DNA of 48,585 nucleotides from Pseudomonadota bacterium. GTDB taxonomy: Bacteria; Pseudomonadota; Alphaproteobacteria; Rhizobiales; Hyphomicrobiaceae. Within the stretch, counting starts at the first letter, position 1. Each line of letters starts with the position of its first letter. A program made the position numbers and the translations under genes. Below are positions 19,237 to 27,961 of the stretch, in pieces. Below the pieces are notes generated by a model. The model saw only the letters and a program-made list of their open reading frames with translations. It did no database searches and was not told the DNA's origin. Where the stretch lies: assembly GCA_023405815.1 (NCBI GenBank), contig JAEXXM010000013.1, forward strand, positions 1 to 48,585, in the 5' to 3' direction.

Positions 19237-20694
19237 TTGTCCGACTCCGATCTCAACGATCCTACGCGCCAGGCGTGGCATCGCGCCGGCGCCCTCATCA
19301 CCGACATGATGACGCCGACGCTGCGGCTCGGCGTCACCGGGCTGTCGCGCGCGGGCAAGACGATCTTCATCACGGCGCTGATCCGCAATCTCGTGTCCGG
19401 CGGCCGGCTGCCGTTCTTCATGCCGGAGGCGGAGGGGCGCATCGAGCGCGCCTACCTCGAGCCGCAGCCCGACGATCAGGTGCCGCGCTTCGATTACGAG
19501 GGACATCTCGACGACCTGGCGCGCGATCCGCCCGTGTGGCCGGAGAGCACGCGCCGGCTGAGCCAGGTGCGCATCACCATCGAATTCCGCTCGGCGAGCA
19601 CGTTGCGCCGGGCCTTCGGTATCTCGCGCCTCAATCTCGACGTCGTCGACTATCCCGGCGAGTGGCTGATCGACCTGCCTCTGCTCGAGCTGAGCTACGA
19701 GCAATGGTGCGCCGAGGCCGTGGAGCAGGCCAAGGCGCCGCGGCGGCAAGCGCACTCCAAGGCGTGGCGCGAGTTCCTCGCCACCGTAGATCCCAACGCG
19801 CCGAAGGACGAGAAGGTCGCGCTGCGCGGCGCTCAGCTGTTCGCGGAATACCTCAAGGCGGCGCGCGCCGACGACCACGTGCTGCACACGACAGGTCCGG
19901 GCCGCTTCCTGCTGCCGGGCGATCTCGAAGGCTCGCCGCTGCTGACGTTCTGCCCGCTGGCGCTCGGCAAGGAGCCGAGCTACGGTCGCAACTCGCTGGC
20001 GGCGATGATGGCGCGGCGCTTCGAGAGCTACAAGACGCACGTCGTCAAACCGTTCTTCCGCGATCACTTCTCGCGCCTCGACCGGCAGATCGTGCTCGTC
20101 GACGTGCTCGGCCCGCTCAACGAGGGCGGCGACGCGGTGGTCGATCTGCAGCGCGCGCTCGATGCGATCCTGAAGGTATTCCGCATCGGCTCGGGCAACT
20201 GGCTGACGGCGCTGTTCACGCGGCGCATCGACAAGCTGCTGTTCGCCGCCACCAAGGCCGACCACATCAATTCATCTAGCCATGACCGGCTGGAGGCGAT
20301 CCTGCGCGTCATCATCGACCGGGCGATGGGGCGTGCGGAGGATACGGGCGCCGACGTCGGCGTGCAGGCGCTTGCAGCGCTGCGGGCGACGCGCGAGGCG
20401 GACGCGAAGGTGGGCGATGAATGGCTGCCGTGCATCGTCGGCGTGCCGATGCCTGGCGAGCGCGTCGGTAACAAGGTATTCGACGGCAAGACGGAGGCGG
20501 CGGTGTTCCCCGGCGACCTCCCTGCCAACGCGCGCAATGCGCTGAAACCCGACGCGGCGCCGGCCGGGCTGCACTTCGTGCGTTTCCGGCCGCCGCGGCT
20601 GATGCCCGCCGGCGTCGACGGGGAAGCTCCGCCGCTGCCGCACATCCGTCTCGACCGCGCCCTCGATTTCCTGCTCTCGGATTGGCTGGTGTGA
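19237..20694 (+). CDS. ycjX: YcjX-family P-loop GTPase-like stress protein (DUF463)
   Basis: 485 residues from TTG 19237, with GAGG five bases upstream. The P-loop GLSRAGKT is at residues 35-42 (LRLGVTGLSRAGKTIFITALIRNL). Further conserved blocks include LNLDVVDYPGEWLIDLPLL (Walker B/G3-like), IVLVDVLGPLNEGGDAVVDLQRAL and LLFAATKADHIN (G4-like). This is the YcjX/DUF463 family, paired with YcjF across proteobacteria and co-regulated with phage-shock genes in E. coli. The biochemical role is unresolved; nucleotide binding with a membrane-stress link is the usual view. The stop overlaps the start of the next gene (TGATG), so the two are translationally coupled. Confidence 0.93.
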   Translation: MSDSDLNDPTRQAWHRAGALITDMMTPTLRLGVTGLSRAGKTIFITALIRNLVSGGRLPFFMPEAEGRIERAYLEPQPDDQVPRFDYEGHLDDLARDPPVWPESTRRLSQVRITIEFRSASTLRRAFGISRLNLDVVDYPGEWLIDLPLLELSYEQWCAEAVEQAKAPRRQAHSKAWREFLATVDPNAPKDEKVALRGAQLFAEYLKAARADDHVLHTTGPGRFLLPGDLEGSPLLTFCPLALGKEPSYGRNSLAAMMARRFESYKTHVVKPFFRDHFSRLDRQIVLVDVLGPLNEGGDAVVDLQRALDAILKVFRIGSGNWLTALFTRRIDKLLFAATKADHINSSSHDRLEAILRVIIDRAMGRAEDTGADVGVQALAALRATREADAKVGDEWLPCIVGVPMPGERVGNKVFDGKTEAAVFPGDLPANARNALKPDAAPAGLHFVRFRPPRLMPAGVDGEAPPLPHIRLDRALDFLLSDWLV

Positions 20695-21740
20695 TGTCCG
20701 AAACCGATATCCGCAGTCCGCGCGCCTTCTCGACCGACGATCCCGCGTTGCGCGCGGCCGCGCCCGAAGCGCCGCAGACGACGGCGGCGGAAGAGAGCGG
20801 GCCACTCGCCGGTCGCCGGCGGCGGCAGGCCTCGCGCACGACGGTGCGGCCGACGGCGTCCGACCTTTCCCGCGGCATCCGGTGGGGCTCGATGCTGCTG
20901 TCGGGCGTCGTCGGTCTCGTCGCGCTTTCGACCGTGCTGTGGTTCACGCGCTACGTGCAGGTGGCGCTGGAGCGGCAGGATTGGGTGGGCTGGCTCGCCT
21001 TCGGGCTACTGTGCCTCGTCGGCTTGTCGACGGTGGTGCTCATCCTGCGCGAGCTCTACGGGTTCATCCGGCTACAGCGCCTCACCTCGCTGCGCCAGGC
21101 GGTGACGCACGCCATCGACACCAACGACGCCAAGAGCGAGCGCCGGGCCGTGCGCCACCTGAAGAGCATGCTCGGCGGCCGCTCCGACCTGCAATGGCAG
21201 CTCGCGCGCTTTTCAGAGCACGAGCGCGCGGTGCTCGATCCGGGCGAACTGCTGGCGCTGGCCGACCGCGAGCTGATCATGCCGCTCGATCAGGAGGTGC
21301 GGCGCACCGTGCTGGCGGCAGCCAAGCGCATCGGCATGGTGACGGCGATCAGCCCGATGGCGTGGATCGCCATGCTCTACGTGCTGATCGAGAACCTGCG
21401 CATGCTGCGCGCCATCGCCGGGTTGTACGGCGGACGTCCGGGTCCGCTCGGGGCATTTCGGCTCGCCCGGCTGGTCGTTGGGCATATCCTCGCGACCGGA
21501 GGCGTCGCGCTGACGGACGACCTGCTCGGGCAGTTCCTAGGGCAGGATATTCTACGGCGGCTGTCGCGCCGGCTGGGCGAAGGCGCGTTCAACGGAGCGC
21601 TGACGGCGCGTGTCGGAGCCGCGGCCGTGGAAGTGTGCCGGCCGCTGCCGTTCATCAGCGCTCCGCCGGTACGGGCGCGCGACATGCTGGCAGAGGCATT
21701 CAGGCGAAACGCCAGCGCCGCCGTCGGCGAGAAGAGTTAG
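20694..21740 (+). CDS. ycjF: YcjF-family membrane protein (TIGR01620/DUF697)
   Basis: 348 residues from ATG 20694, overlapping the ycjX stop. The polar N-terminus (1-60) precedes two membrane helices (about 65-85 and 96-117). A helical domain follows, then a third membrane region, AISPMAWIAMLYVLIENLRMLRAIAGLYGGRPG near 240-272, and the conserved C-terminal segment GQDILRRLSRRLGEGAFNGALTARVG. This layout fits the YcjF/TIGR01620 family that always follows YcjX. It is an inner-membrane protein and likely partner of YcjX. The gene converges on opgH; the 129-bp gap holds a large inverted repeat. Confidence 0.9.
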   Translation: MSETDIRSPRAFSTDDPALRAAAPEAPQTTAAEESGPLAGRRRRQASRTTVRPTASDLSRGIRWGSMLLSGVVGLVALSTVLWFTRYVQVALERQDWVGWLAFGLLCLVGLSTVVLILRELYGFIRLQRLTSLRQAVTHAIDTNDAKSERRAVRHLKSMLGGRSDLQWQLARFSEHERAVLDPGELLALADRELIMPLDQEVRRTVLAAAKRIGMVTAISPMAWIAMLYVLIENLRMLRAIAGLYGGRPGPLGAFRLARLVVGHILATGGVALTDDLLGQFLGQDILRRLSRRLGEGAFNGALTARVGAAAVEVCRPLPFISAPPVRARDMLAEAFRRNASAAVGEKS

Positions 21741-21750
21741 CCTGTCTACT

Positions 21751-21856
21751 GACACGAGTTGAGAGAAGCTTGGTGTGCGGCCAAGCGATGCGCGAGCTGA
21801 TGGCCGGCGCTCGCGCGACGCATCCAATGTCGAACAAGCTTCTCGAAGCTCGTGTC
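21751..21856. terminator. Long nested inverted repeat between convergent ycjF and opgH
   Basis: Outer arms 21751-21772 and 21835-21856 match at 19 of 22 positions as inverted repeats, with perfect end blocks of eight and ten bases. Inside, GCGCGAGC (21790-21797) pairs with GCTCGCGC (21809-21816), and GCTTGG/CCAAGC forms an alternative small hairpin at 21768-21786. There is no strong T-run. It probably terminates transcription from both sides, but other roles are open. Confidence 0.5.
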
Positions 21857-21869
21857 GCCAGGCAAGAAA

Positions 21870-23816
21870 TCAAGCGGCGCGGGTGATCTCGACGACGTTG
21901 CCGTTTTCAAGCGCGCGCATGGCGATGTGGTCGGCCCATTCGCCGGAGGCGCGACGGGCGCTTTCGACGATGGCGGGCGGCGAGCGGTTGTCGCGCGTCG
22001 ACAGCAGCTCGGCGAAGGAGCGGTGCGCGGGGCGCGAGGTGAGCCAGCTCAGCGGCGCCGCCAGCACAAGCCCGACGATGACCGGCGACATCCAGGCCAG
22101 CACGAGCGGCGAAGCCTCCCAGCACACGAGGCCCATGAGCACGCCGATGAGCATGTGCCAGCGGTGATAGCGCACCGCGTCCATGAACGGGATGCCGTTG
22201 CCGTTGCGGCTCTGTGCGCGCCAGCCGGAGTCGAGGCCAAAGAGGACCTGGAACACGGCGGCGGTCTGCGTGACCATGAGGATGGGCGAGAGGAGGATCG
22301 AGAACAGCGTCTCGGTGATAACGCCGAGGAACGCGCGCGTGGCGCCGAGCTGCTCGCGGGCGTGGCGCGCACGCTTGATCTCGAGGGCGAGCCCCAAGAA
22401 CTTCGGCATCAGCACGATGAGCATGGTGGCGAAGAAGAGACGCAAGGCGGCGCCCGGATCGGTCACCGGCCACACCGGGAAGAGAGTCTTCTCGTCGATG
22501 AAGTAGCTCGGGATCATCTGCTGGCCCTGCAGGGCGAGCACGATGCCGACGGCGAGCGAGGACGCCCAGATCAGCGACATGAGGTACGACGTGGCGCCCA
22601 TCAAAAGGTGCAGGCGGCCCATGGTCGTGATGTTGGAGGTGAAGACGATGCCGAGGTGCTGCAGGTTGCCCTGCGCCCAGCGCCGGTCGCGGGCGACGAC
22701 GTCGGGCAGCGTCGGCGGCTGTCCCTCGTAGGAGCCTTCGACGGTCGGCACCATGTGCACGCCCCAGTCGGCCTTGGCGAGCAGCACCGCCTCGACGAAG
22801 TCGTGGCTCTGGATGTCGCCACCGAACGGCGCACGGCCGGGCAGAGTCGGCAAGCCGGCGGCCGAGGCGAACGCCACCGTGCGGATGATGGCGTTGTGGC
22901 CCCAGTAGTTGCCCTGGTCGCGATGCCAGAAGGCAAGGCCGGCGGCGACCAGCGGTCCGTAGACGTTGGAGGCGAACTGGGTGAGGTACTGAAGCAGCGT
23001 CGTCGCGCCGGTGAGCCGCGGCACGGTCTGGATGAGGCCGGCTGTCTGATCGCGCTGCATGGCGAGCGCGAGGCGCACCAGCGTCGTGCCCGACATGACG
23101 CTGTCGCCGTCGAGAATGACGAAATGCTCGTAAGCACCGCCGAAGCGGCGCACCCAGTCCTTGATGTTGCCGGCCTTGCGCGCGTGGTTCTCGCGGCGGC
23201 GGCGGTAGTGGACGGGGATGATGTCCTTCAAACGGTGACGCAGGGCGCGGTAGGCGCTTTCCTCGGCGGCGCCGTCGCGCTCATCGCGCGTGTCGGAGAG
23301 AATGAAGACATCGAAGCCGGCCGCCGCGTCCATCGACTGCAGCTCCTGCGCGATCGCCTGGACGGTGCCGGCGATGCGGGCAGGATCCTCGTGGTAGACG
23401 GGGAACAGCAGCGCTGTGCGCGTGGTCAGCGCAGCGCCGGGCTGCGGCAGGTCGATGGTGTCGGCCTTCTCGCCGCCAAAGAGAGGGATGAAGCCCAGCG
23501 CGGCGTTGAGCGAGCCGATGGCGATCCAGCCGAAGGCAATGGTCGAAAGGACGAGGAAGAGCACCTGCAGCGGCGTTACCTGCTCGACAGCGAGCACACC
23601 GTAGAGCTCGTAGGCGAATGCGCTGGTGATCAGGGCTCCGCCCGTGAAGACGGCGGCGCGCGGTATCCAGTATCCGGGGCGGCGGCGCGGCTTGGCACCG
23701 CGCGCCTTGAAGTCCTGGTCCGGCATGTCGAGCGGCACCTCCGTCGGCAACAGCTCAGGGCTGCTGGCGTCAGGAATGCGGCCGATCTTCTGGCCGGCCA
23801 CAGTGATGTCGCTCAT
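21870..23816 (-). CDS. opgH: Glucans biosynthesis glucosyltransferase OpgH (MdoH)
   Basis: 648 residues from ATG 23816, which overlaps the opgG stop (ATGA); ATG 23828 would add four residues. OpgH builds the beta-1,2-linked glucan backbone of osmoregulated periplasmic glucans from UDP-glucose and moves it across the inner membrane. Visible: two N-terminal membrane helices (about 53-75 and 82-108); GT2 catalytic motifs ILSDTRDE (Asp175), ILDGDS (Asp236, Asp238), SHDFVEA (Asp339) and DRRW (377-380, the (Q/R)XXRW site); then about five C-terminal membrane helices (from about 405). Length is shorter than the E. coli protein (847) because the long N-terminal extension is missing, as common in alphaproteobacteria. 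Confidence 0.95.
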   Translation of the reverse strand: MSDITVAGQKIGRIPDASSPELLPTEVPLDMPDQDFKARGAKPRRRPGYWIPRAAVFTGGALITSAFAYELYGVLAVEQVTPLQVLFLVLSTIAFGWIAIGSLNAALGFIPLFGGEKADTIDLPQPGAALTTRTALLFPVYHEDPARIAGTVQAIAQELQSMDAAAGFDVFILSDTRDERDGAAEESAYRALRHRLKDIIPVHYRRRRENHARKAGNIKDWVRRFGGAYEHFVILDGDSVMSGTTLVRLALAMQRDQTAGLIQTVPRLTGATTLLQYLTQFASNVYGPLVAAGLAFWHRDQGNYWGHNAIIRTVAFASAAGLPTLPGRAPFGGDIQSHDFVEAVLLAKADWGVHMVPTVEGSYEGQPPTLPDVVARDRRWAQGNLQHLGIVFTSNITTMGRLHLLMGATSYLMSLIWASSLAVGIVLALQGQQMIPSYFIDEKTLFPVWPVTDPGAALRLFFATMLIVLMPKFLGLALEIKRARHAREQLGATRAFLGVITETLFSILLSPILMVTQTAAVFQVLFGLDSGWRAQSRNGNGIPFMDAVRYHRWHMLIGVLMGLVCWEASPLVLAWMSPVIVGLVLAAPLSWLTSRPAHRSFAELLSTRDNRSPPAIVESARRASGEWADHIAMRALENGNVVEITRAA

Positions 23817-25366
23817 GACTTTGTCCATCGATAGAGCCACGTCTCGGAGATCTGCTGGTCGCCGAGCTTCAAAGCCAAACGAAGTTCGGATAGTTCGGTT
23901 CCGCCGGGATCGAGGTCGAAACTGACGCGCACGCCATTCGATTCCGGATTCTCGTGCACGGAGATGTCGGAGATGGTGCCGGGGTTGGCGGTGACGACCG
24001 CGACCGGCAACTGGCGCACCGGCGTGATCGCAGGGCCGGCGAAGTCGACCACGAACTTGGTCGTGCCCTCGCGCTTGCCGCGGCCGACGCGCGTTGCCGC
24101 CGTCGATGCGCCCGCCCAGCCGATGGGGAGCGCGTCGGTCCAGTACATCCGATAGCCGAACGAATAGGGCGTGCCCGCAGCCGGCCCCGACGCGGGTTTC
24201 CAATAGGCGGCGATATTGTCGTGGATCTCGACGCTGGTCGGGATCTCGATGAGCTCGATGTAGCCGGAGCCCCAGGTGCCCTTGGGCTCGATCCACAGAC
24301 TCGGGCGCTTCTCGTAGCGCGCCTCGAGATCTTCGTACGAATGGAACGAGCGGGCGCGCTGGCAAAGGCCGAAGCCTTTGACGTTCTTGTCGAGGAAGGC
24401 GCTGATCTGCAGCGTGCGCGGATTGGTGAGCGGGCGCCAGATGCACTCGCTGTTGCCATTGAAGATCGCGAGGCCGTCGCTGTCGTGGACCGCGGGACGG
24501 AAGTCGTCGTCGATGCGGTGATGGCCAGGGCCGTGAAGGTACATGCTGGTGAGCGGCCCGAGGCCGACGTGAGTGAGCGCGCGGCGCGGATAGAGCGTCG
24601 CCTCGACATCAACTGTCGTTGCTTCGCCCGGCTCCACCACGAAGCGGTAGGCCCCCGTCGTCGATACGCTATCGAGGAGCGCGTGAATGACGATCGAGCG
24701 GGCGCCCTGCGCGGGCTTCTCGATCCAGAAGGCGCGAAAGAGCGGGAACTCCTCGCCGCCCGGCCGCGCCGTGTTGATGGCGAGGCCGCGCGCGGAGAGT
24801 CCATAGAGCTGCCCGCGTCCTACGGCGCGGAAATAGCTCGCGCCCTGGAAGACGATGTACTCGTCGAAGTAATCGGGGCGGTTGATCGGGCCGTGCACGC
24901 GGAAGCCGGAGAAGCCGTACGGCGCGCCGGGCTCCGCATCCTTGATGAGCGGGCCGATGGAGAAGAGATTGCTGTCGGCCTTGAGACGGCGCGCGGAGCC
25001 GCCGTCGACGAGCCAGATCTCGACCGGCGTGCTGTAAAGCCAGCCCATCGGCAGGAGTTGCAGCTCGAAGTCGGTCTTGTCGCCGCGCCAGATCGCCTGA
25101 TCGGTGCGGAAGCGCACGTCGCGGAACTGATCGTAGGAGAGCTGCTTGAAAGATTCAGGCAGCGACAGCGAAGGGCTCGCGAACTCGCTGGTCGAAAGCT
25201 GCTGGGCGAGATTCTGCACGAGCGCAGGATCGAACGCGGTGCTCGCGTCCGTCACGGGCTCGGCGAGAGCGCGCGAGACGGCATCCATCCGCACGCTCAT
25301 CCCAAGCATTGCGAAGGCACCCGCCGTTAAGAGGACCGATCGCCGGTCCAACCGCGTCGCATCCAT
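23813..25366 (-). CDS. opgG: Periplasmic glucan biosynthesis protein OpgG/MdoG family
   Basis: 517 residues from ATG 25366. The N-terminus RLDRRSVLLTAGAFAMLGMSV has a twin-arginine (Arg8, Arg9) before the hydrophobic stretch, suggesting Tat export as known for OpgD rather than Sec export as for E. coli OpgG; the two are homologues and I cannot separate them by reading. The body fits the family: FKQLSYDQFRDVRF, FELQLLPMGWLYSTPVEI, GFRVHGPINRPDYFDEYIVFQGASYFRAVG, LTSMYLHGP, RSFHSYEDLEARYEKRPSLWIEPKG, and the C-terminal Ig-like domain. It is required for periplasmic glucan synthesis or branching. It is first in the operon with opgH. A candidate promoter is at 25626-25654. Confidence 0.93.
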   Translation of the reverse strand: MDATRLDRRSVLLTAGAFAMLGMSVRMDAVSRALAEPVTDASTAFDPALVQNLAQQLSTSEFASPSLSLPESFKQLSYDQFRDVRFRTDQAIWRGDKTDFELQLLPMGWLYSTPVEIWLVDGGSARRLKADSNLFSIGPLIKDAEPGAPYGFSGFRVHGPINRPDYFDEYIVFQGASYFRAVGRGQLYGLSARGLAINTARPGGEEFPLFRAFWIEKPAQGARSIVIHALLDSVSTTGAYRFVVEPGEATTVDVEATLYPRRALTHVGLGPLTSMYLHGPGHHRIDDDFRPAVHDSDGLAIFNGNSECIWRPLTNPRTLQISAFLDKNVKGFGLCQRARSFHSYEDLEARYEKRPSLWIEPKGTWGSGYIELIEIPTSVEIHDNIAAYWKPASGPAAGTPYSFGYRMYWTDALPIGWAGASTAATRVGRGKREGTTKFVVDFAGPAITPVRQLPVAVVTANPGTISDISVHENPESNGVRVSFDLDPGGTELSELRLALKLGDQQISETWLYRWTKS

Positions 25367-25873
25367 TTGTCTTCTTCTGCTTTCCGTGCCTTTAGGCGTC
25401 CCTCGTCGGCATGGCTCTCCGCGTCACCTGGCATGCGCGCCCGCCGAAACCTCGCTCCAAGGGATCAACTCCTTGGCGCGAGCCTTCTTTGCAGCGGATT
25501 AACAGCCCTGTACGGAGTTTCCTTCCAAACCGACTTTCGACCTACGCGCCACCCCAACCGGCATTGCTGCCTGTCCCCCGGGGCGAGCGATCTCGATCGA
25601 TTGGCGCCTCTTATTGCGCTGCAACAGAATAATGTAGCCGCATGATTTGGGCAAGCAGATGACAGCGGTTAACAAATCTAAATCTCTACTTTGGCCGGGC
25701 CGGCTGCGACGCCGGCGCGGCTTGGCGGGCGCGGTCATAATGGGTGCATATTCCGGCCGCAAAGGTAGCGTGGTCCGGGCCTGACGGGGGACGTCGGGCC
25801 AGGATCGGTGTTCATTAGTCAGTGGCGTGGCGGTGCTCCCTCTCCGGGCAGCATCGCGGGGGGATAAGCTGTC
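25367..25873. other. 507-bp divergent intergenic region
   Basis: Spacer between opgG (minus) and a small membrane protein gene (plus). It contains a candidate sigma-70-type promoter for opgG, which would give a leader of about 260 bases. A 41-codon frame at 25659-25784 has no convincing ribosome-binding site. Nothing else was recognised. Confidence 0.5.
25626..25654 (-). promoter_or_regulatory. Candidate sigma-70-type promoter for opgGH
   Basis: On the minus strand TTGCCC (25649-25654) and TATTCT (25626-25631) are separated by 17 bases. Each hexamer matches four of six consensus bases. The surrounding bases are more AT-rich than the rest of the window. Assignment is by pattern only. Confidence 0.3.
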
Positions 25874-26314
25874 ATGATCCAGGAAGCGACGCTCATCGAG
25901 GCGATCCTTTCGATCCGCTCGCAGATCGACTTCCTCTGGCAGTTCTTCGTCACCGCCCATATCGCCATCTTCGCGCTGCTCTTCATATATGACGAGGCGG
26001 TCGAGAGCCTGAACGTCATCGCCCGCTTCCTGGCGCTGGCCGGCATCGCCTTGTTCGAGTGGATCAACGGCAAGGCGCTCGCCAATACCTACATGCTGCT
26101 CGATGCGACGCTCGACCAGTATCGGGCGCTCTATGGCGAGGCGAGCCGCTTCCAGCCCGACTTCTTCCACCACTTCGTCGGCCAGAGCTTCGTCGACCGC
26201 CCGGCGATGGTGCTCGTGACGCACTCGATGGCGTTCGTCGTCATCCTGCTCGCGCTCCTGTCGCGCGAGTTCATCCAGTCGCGGAAGAGCCGCCGCGAGG
26301 GAACTCTGAGCTGA
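25874..26314 (+). CDS. Small three-helix membrane protein of unknown function
   Basis: 146 residues from ATG 25874. Helices lie near 20-39 (FLWQFFVTAHIAIFALLFIY), 46-63 (LNVIARFLALAGIALFEW) and 115-137 (VTHSMAFVVILLALLSREF). The loop between the second and third is acidic and aromatic (LLDATLDQYRALYGEASRFQPDFFHHFVGQ). The chain ends in a basic cytoplasmic tail. I do not recognise the family. It stands alone between the opgGH promoter region and the porins, read away from opgG. Confidence 0.7.
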   Translation: MIQEATLIEAILSIRSQIDFLWQFFVTAHIAIFALLFIYDEAVESLNVIARFLALAGIALFEWINGKALANTYMLLDATLDQYRALYGEASRFQPDFFHHFVGQSFVDRPAMVLVTHSMAFVVILLALLSREFIQSRKSRREGTLS

Positions 26315-26674
26315 CGATCGGACGCTCGAACGGAGCGCGCGAAGCGTTGCCGAACTCACATACAGCGGTTGGTTCTGGGGATAAGTCGGCTGCGCCCGAC
26401 ACGCTTCGCAGCAGGAAATATGTGGGAACACAAACAGTTGTGGCGGAAATGTGCATCGTTGCAGTCGAGACACAACAGGGTTGGATTCGGCTGCGTTCGG
26501 CACACGGCCTGTTTCCTGGGCAATCAATCTCTGCTTAATCTTTTGCCCTGAGCGGTGATTCGGTCTTACGGCCGCCGCGCGGCAAGTGAACGAGGTTGCG
26601 TCGAGTTTTGTAGGGAGTAGGCGGCACTTGTGCGTGGCGTCGCCATCAGAAAGTAAGCAGACGGGAGTAGGTCA
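26315..26674. other. 360-bp upstream region of porin 1
   Basis: Non-coding leader and promoter region of the first porin. GGGCAA and TTGCCC near 26519-26549 could form a loose hairpin in the leader. The last 40 bases share CGCCATCAG and GACGGGAG with the leader of the second porin, which fits duplication including the 5' end. No clear promoter hexamers could be fixed. Confidence 0.5.
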
Positions 26675-27904
26675 ATGAAAAAGTATAGTTTGGGTGCCCT
26701 AGTGGCAGCAGGCCTGCTGGCTGGCGGTCTTTCCGCTGGTAGCGCCTCCGCCGCCGACCTGGGGGGTAACTGCTGCGCCGATCTCGAGGAGCGCATTGCA
26801 GAGCTCGAGGCGACGACCGCTCGCAAGGGCAACCGCAAGGTCTCTCTGACGATCTCGGGCTGGGTCGCCCAGCAGGTCGTGGGTTGGGACGACGGCTTCG
26901 AGGAGAACGTGTACGTCGGCGACATCGGCGCGACGCTGTCCTCGCACTTCAAGTTCACCGGTCAGGCCACGATCTCTCCCGGCTGGTACGCTGGCTACGT
27001 GCTGCACGTCGAGGCCCGCAACAAGAACTCGCTGGCCATCACGCAGAACTGGGGTAGCTCCACGTTCGGCGAGGGCATCGCCCTTCTGCAGTCGTTCTGG
27101 TTCATCAAGAGCGACCACCTCGGCAAGTTGAGCGTCGGTCTGCAGTCGCAGGCTTCGGACAACACCGCCATCCTCGTTGACGGCTCGGGCTCGCTCGTTC
27201 CGGCCAACTGGGTCGCGTTCGACTACAACAGCTTCTTCATCCGCACCTCCACCGGCGGTGTCGGCCCGACGTGGGGCTCGATCGGCCGCTGCGTCGGCGG
27301 CGGCGCCATCGGCGACTGCAACGGCGGCACGCAGAACGTCGTCCGCTACGACTCGCCGACCTTCGGCGGCTTCTCGGTGTCGGCCTCGTGGGGCGAAGAC
27401 GACATGTGGGATGTCGCGGCCCGTTACGCGGGTGAGTTCAGCGGCTTCAAGTTCGCCGCCGCTGGAGCCTACAACGAGCTGAGCGACGAGTCCTTCGCCG
27501 GCATGATCGCTGGCGACACCTACCAGTACTTCCAGGTCGGTGCCTACCTCGAGCACGTGCCGACCGGCCTGTTCGTCTACGGCGCCTACGGCAACGCTCA
27601 GTTCGACGTCGCCTCGGGCGAGTCCGACACGTACTACGTGAAGGCCGGTCTGCGTGAGCGCTGGCACCCGCTGGGCCACACGGTCCTCTACGGCGAGTAC
27701 GAGAACAACGAGTCCGACGGCGCCTTCGCCAACGCCGGCACGGACACGACGTTCGACCTGTGGGGCCTCGGTGTCGTCCAGGAAATCGACGCGGCTGCCA
27801 TGTCGCTCTGGGTGTCCTACCGTCACCTCGAGTACGACAACAACACCGCCACGAACTACGAAGACTTCCAGTACATCAAGGCTGGCGCGCTCATCAACTT
27901 CTGA
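26675..27904 (+). CDS. Outer-membrane porin 1 (trimeric, coiled-coil N-terminus)
   Basis: 409 residues from ATG 26675, with GGGAG upstream. A signal peptide (MKKYSLGALVAAGLLAGGLSAGSASA-AD) is followed by a vicinal cysteine pair (GGNCCADLE) and a short coiled coil (LEERIAELEATTARKGN), then a 16- to 18-strand barrel that begins VSLTISGWV and ends AGALINF with terminal Phe. This is the alphaproteobacterial porin type, where the coiled coil helps trimer assembly and anchoring. It passes small hydrophilic solutes. Codon use is strongly biased to C-ending codons, as expected for an abundant protein. A strong terminator follows at 27929. Porin 2 downstream is a paralogue with identical residues 9-64. 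Confidence 0.93.
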   Translation: MKKYSLGALVAAGLLAGGLSAGSASAADLGGNCCADLEERIAELEATTARKGNRKVSLTISGWVAQQVVGWDDGFEENVYVGDIGATLSSHFKFTGQATISPGWYAGYVLHVEARNKNSLAITQNWGSSTFGEGIALLQSFWFIKSDHLGKLSVGLQSQASDNTAILVDGSGSLVPANWVAFDYNSFFIRTSTGGVGPTWGSIGRCVGGGAIGDCNGGTQNVVRYDSPTFGGFSVSASWGEDDMWDVAARYAGEFSGFKFAAAGAYNELSDESFAGMIAGDTYQYFQVGAYLEHVPTGLFVYGAYGNAQFDVASGESDTYYVKAGLRERWHPLGHTVLYGEYENNESDGAFANAGTDTTFDLWGLGVVQEIDAAAMSLWVSYRHLEYDNNTATNYEDFQYIKAGALINF

Positions 27905-27928
27905 TCCGAGCGTCACCTGAAGTCAGCG

Positions 27929-27961
27929 GAAGCCGCCCCACCGGGCGGCTTCTTGCTTTTT
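27929..27961 (+). terminator. Rho-independent terminator of porin 1
   Basis: GAAGCCGCCC (27929-27938) pairs perfectly with GGGCGGCTTC (27943-27952) around a four-base loop, followed by TTGCTTTTT. It lies 24 bp after the porin stop. Confidence 0.9.

Noticed and set aside
21852..23834. 660-residue plus-strand frame
   Set aside because: It mirrors opgH exactly, whose catalytic motifs are clear on the minus strand. The antisense protein has no domain or signal.
23954..25330. 458-residue plus-strand frame
   Set aside because: Shadow of opgG; composition is Arg/Glu/Ala-rich with no motif.
25659..25784. 41-codon plus-strand frame in the opgG upstream region
   Set aside because: Highly basic product without membrane or domain pattern and no good ribosome-binding site; it overlaps the likely opgG promoter region.
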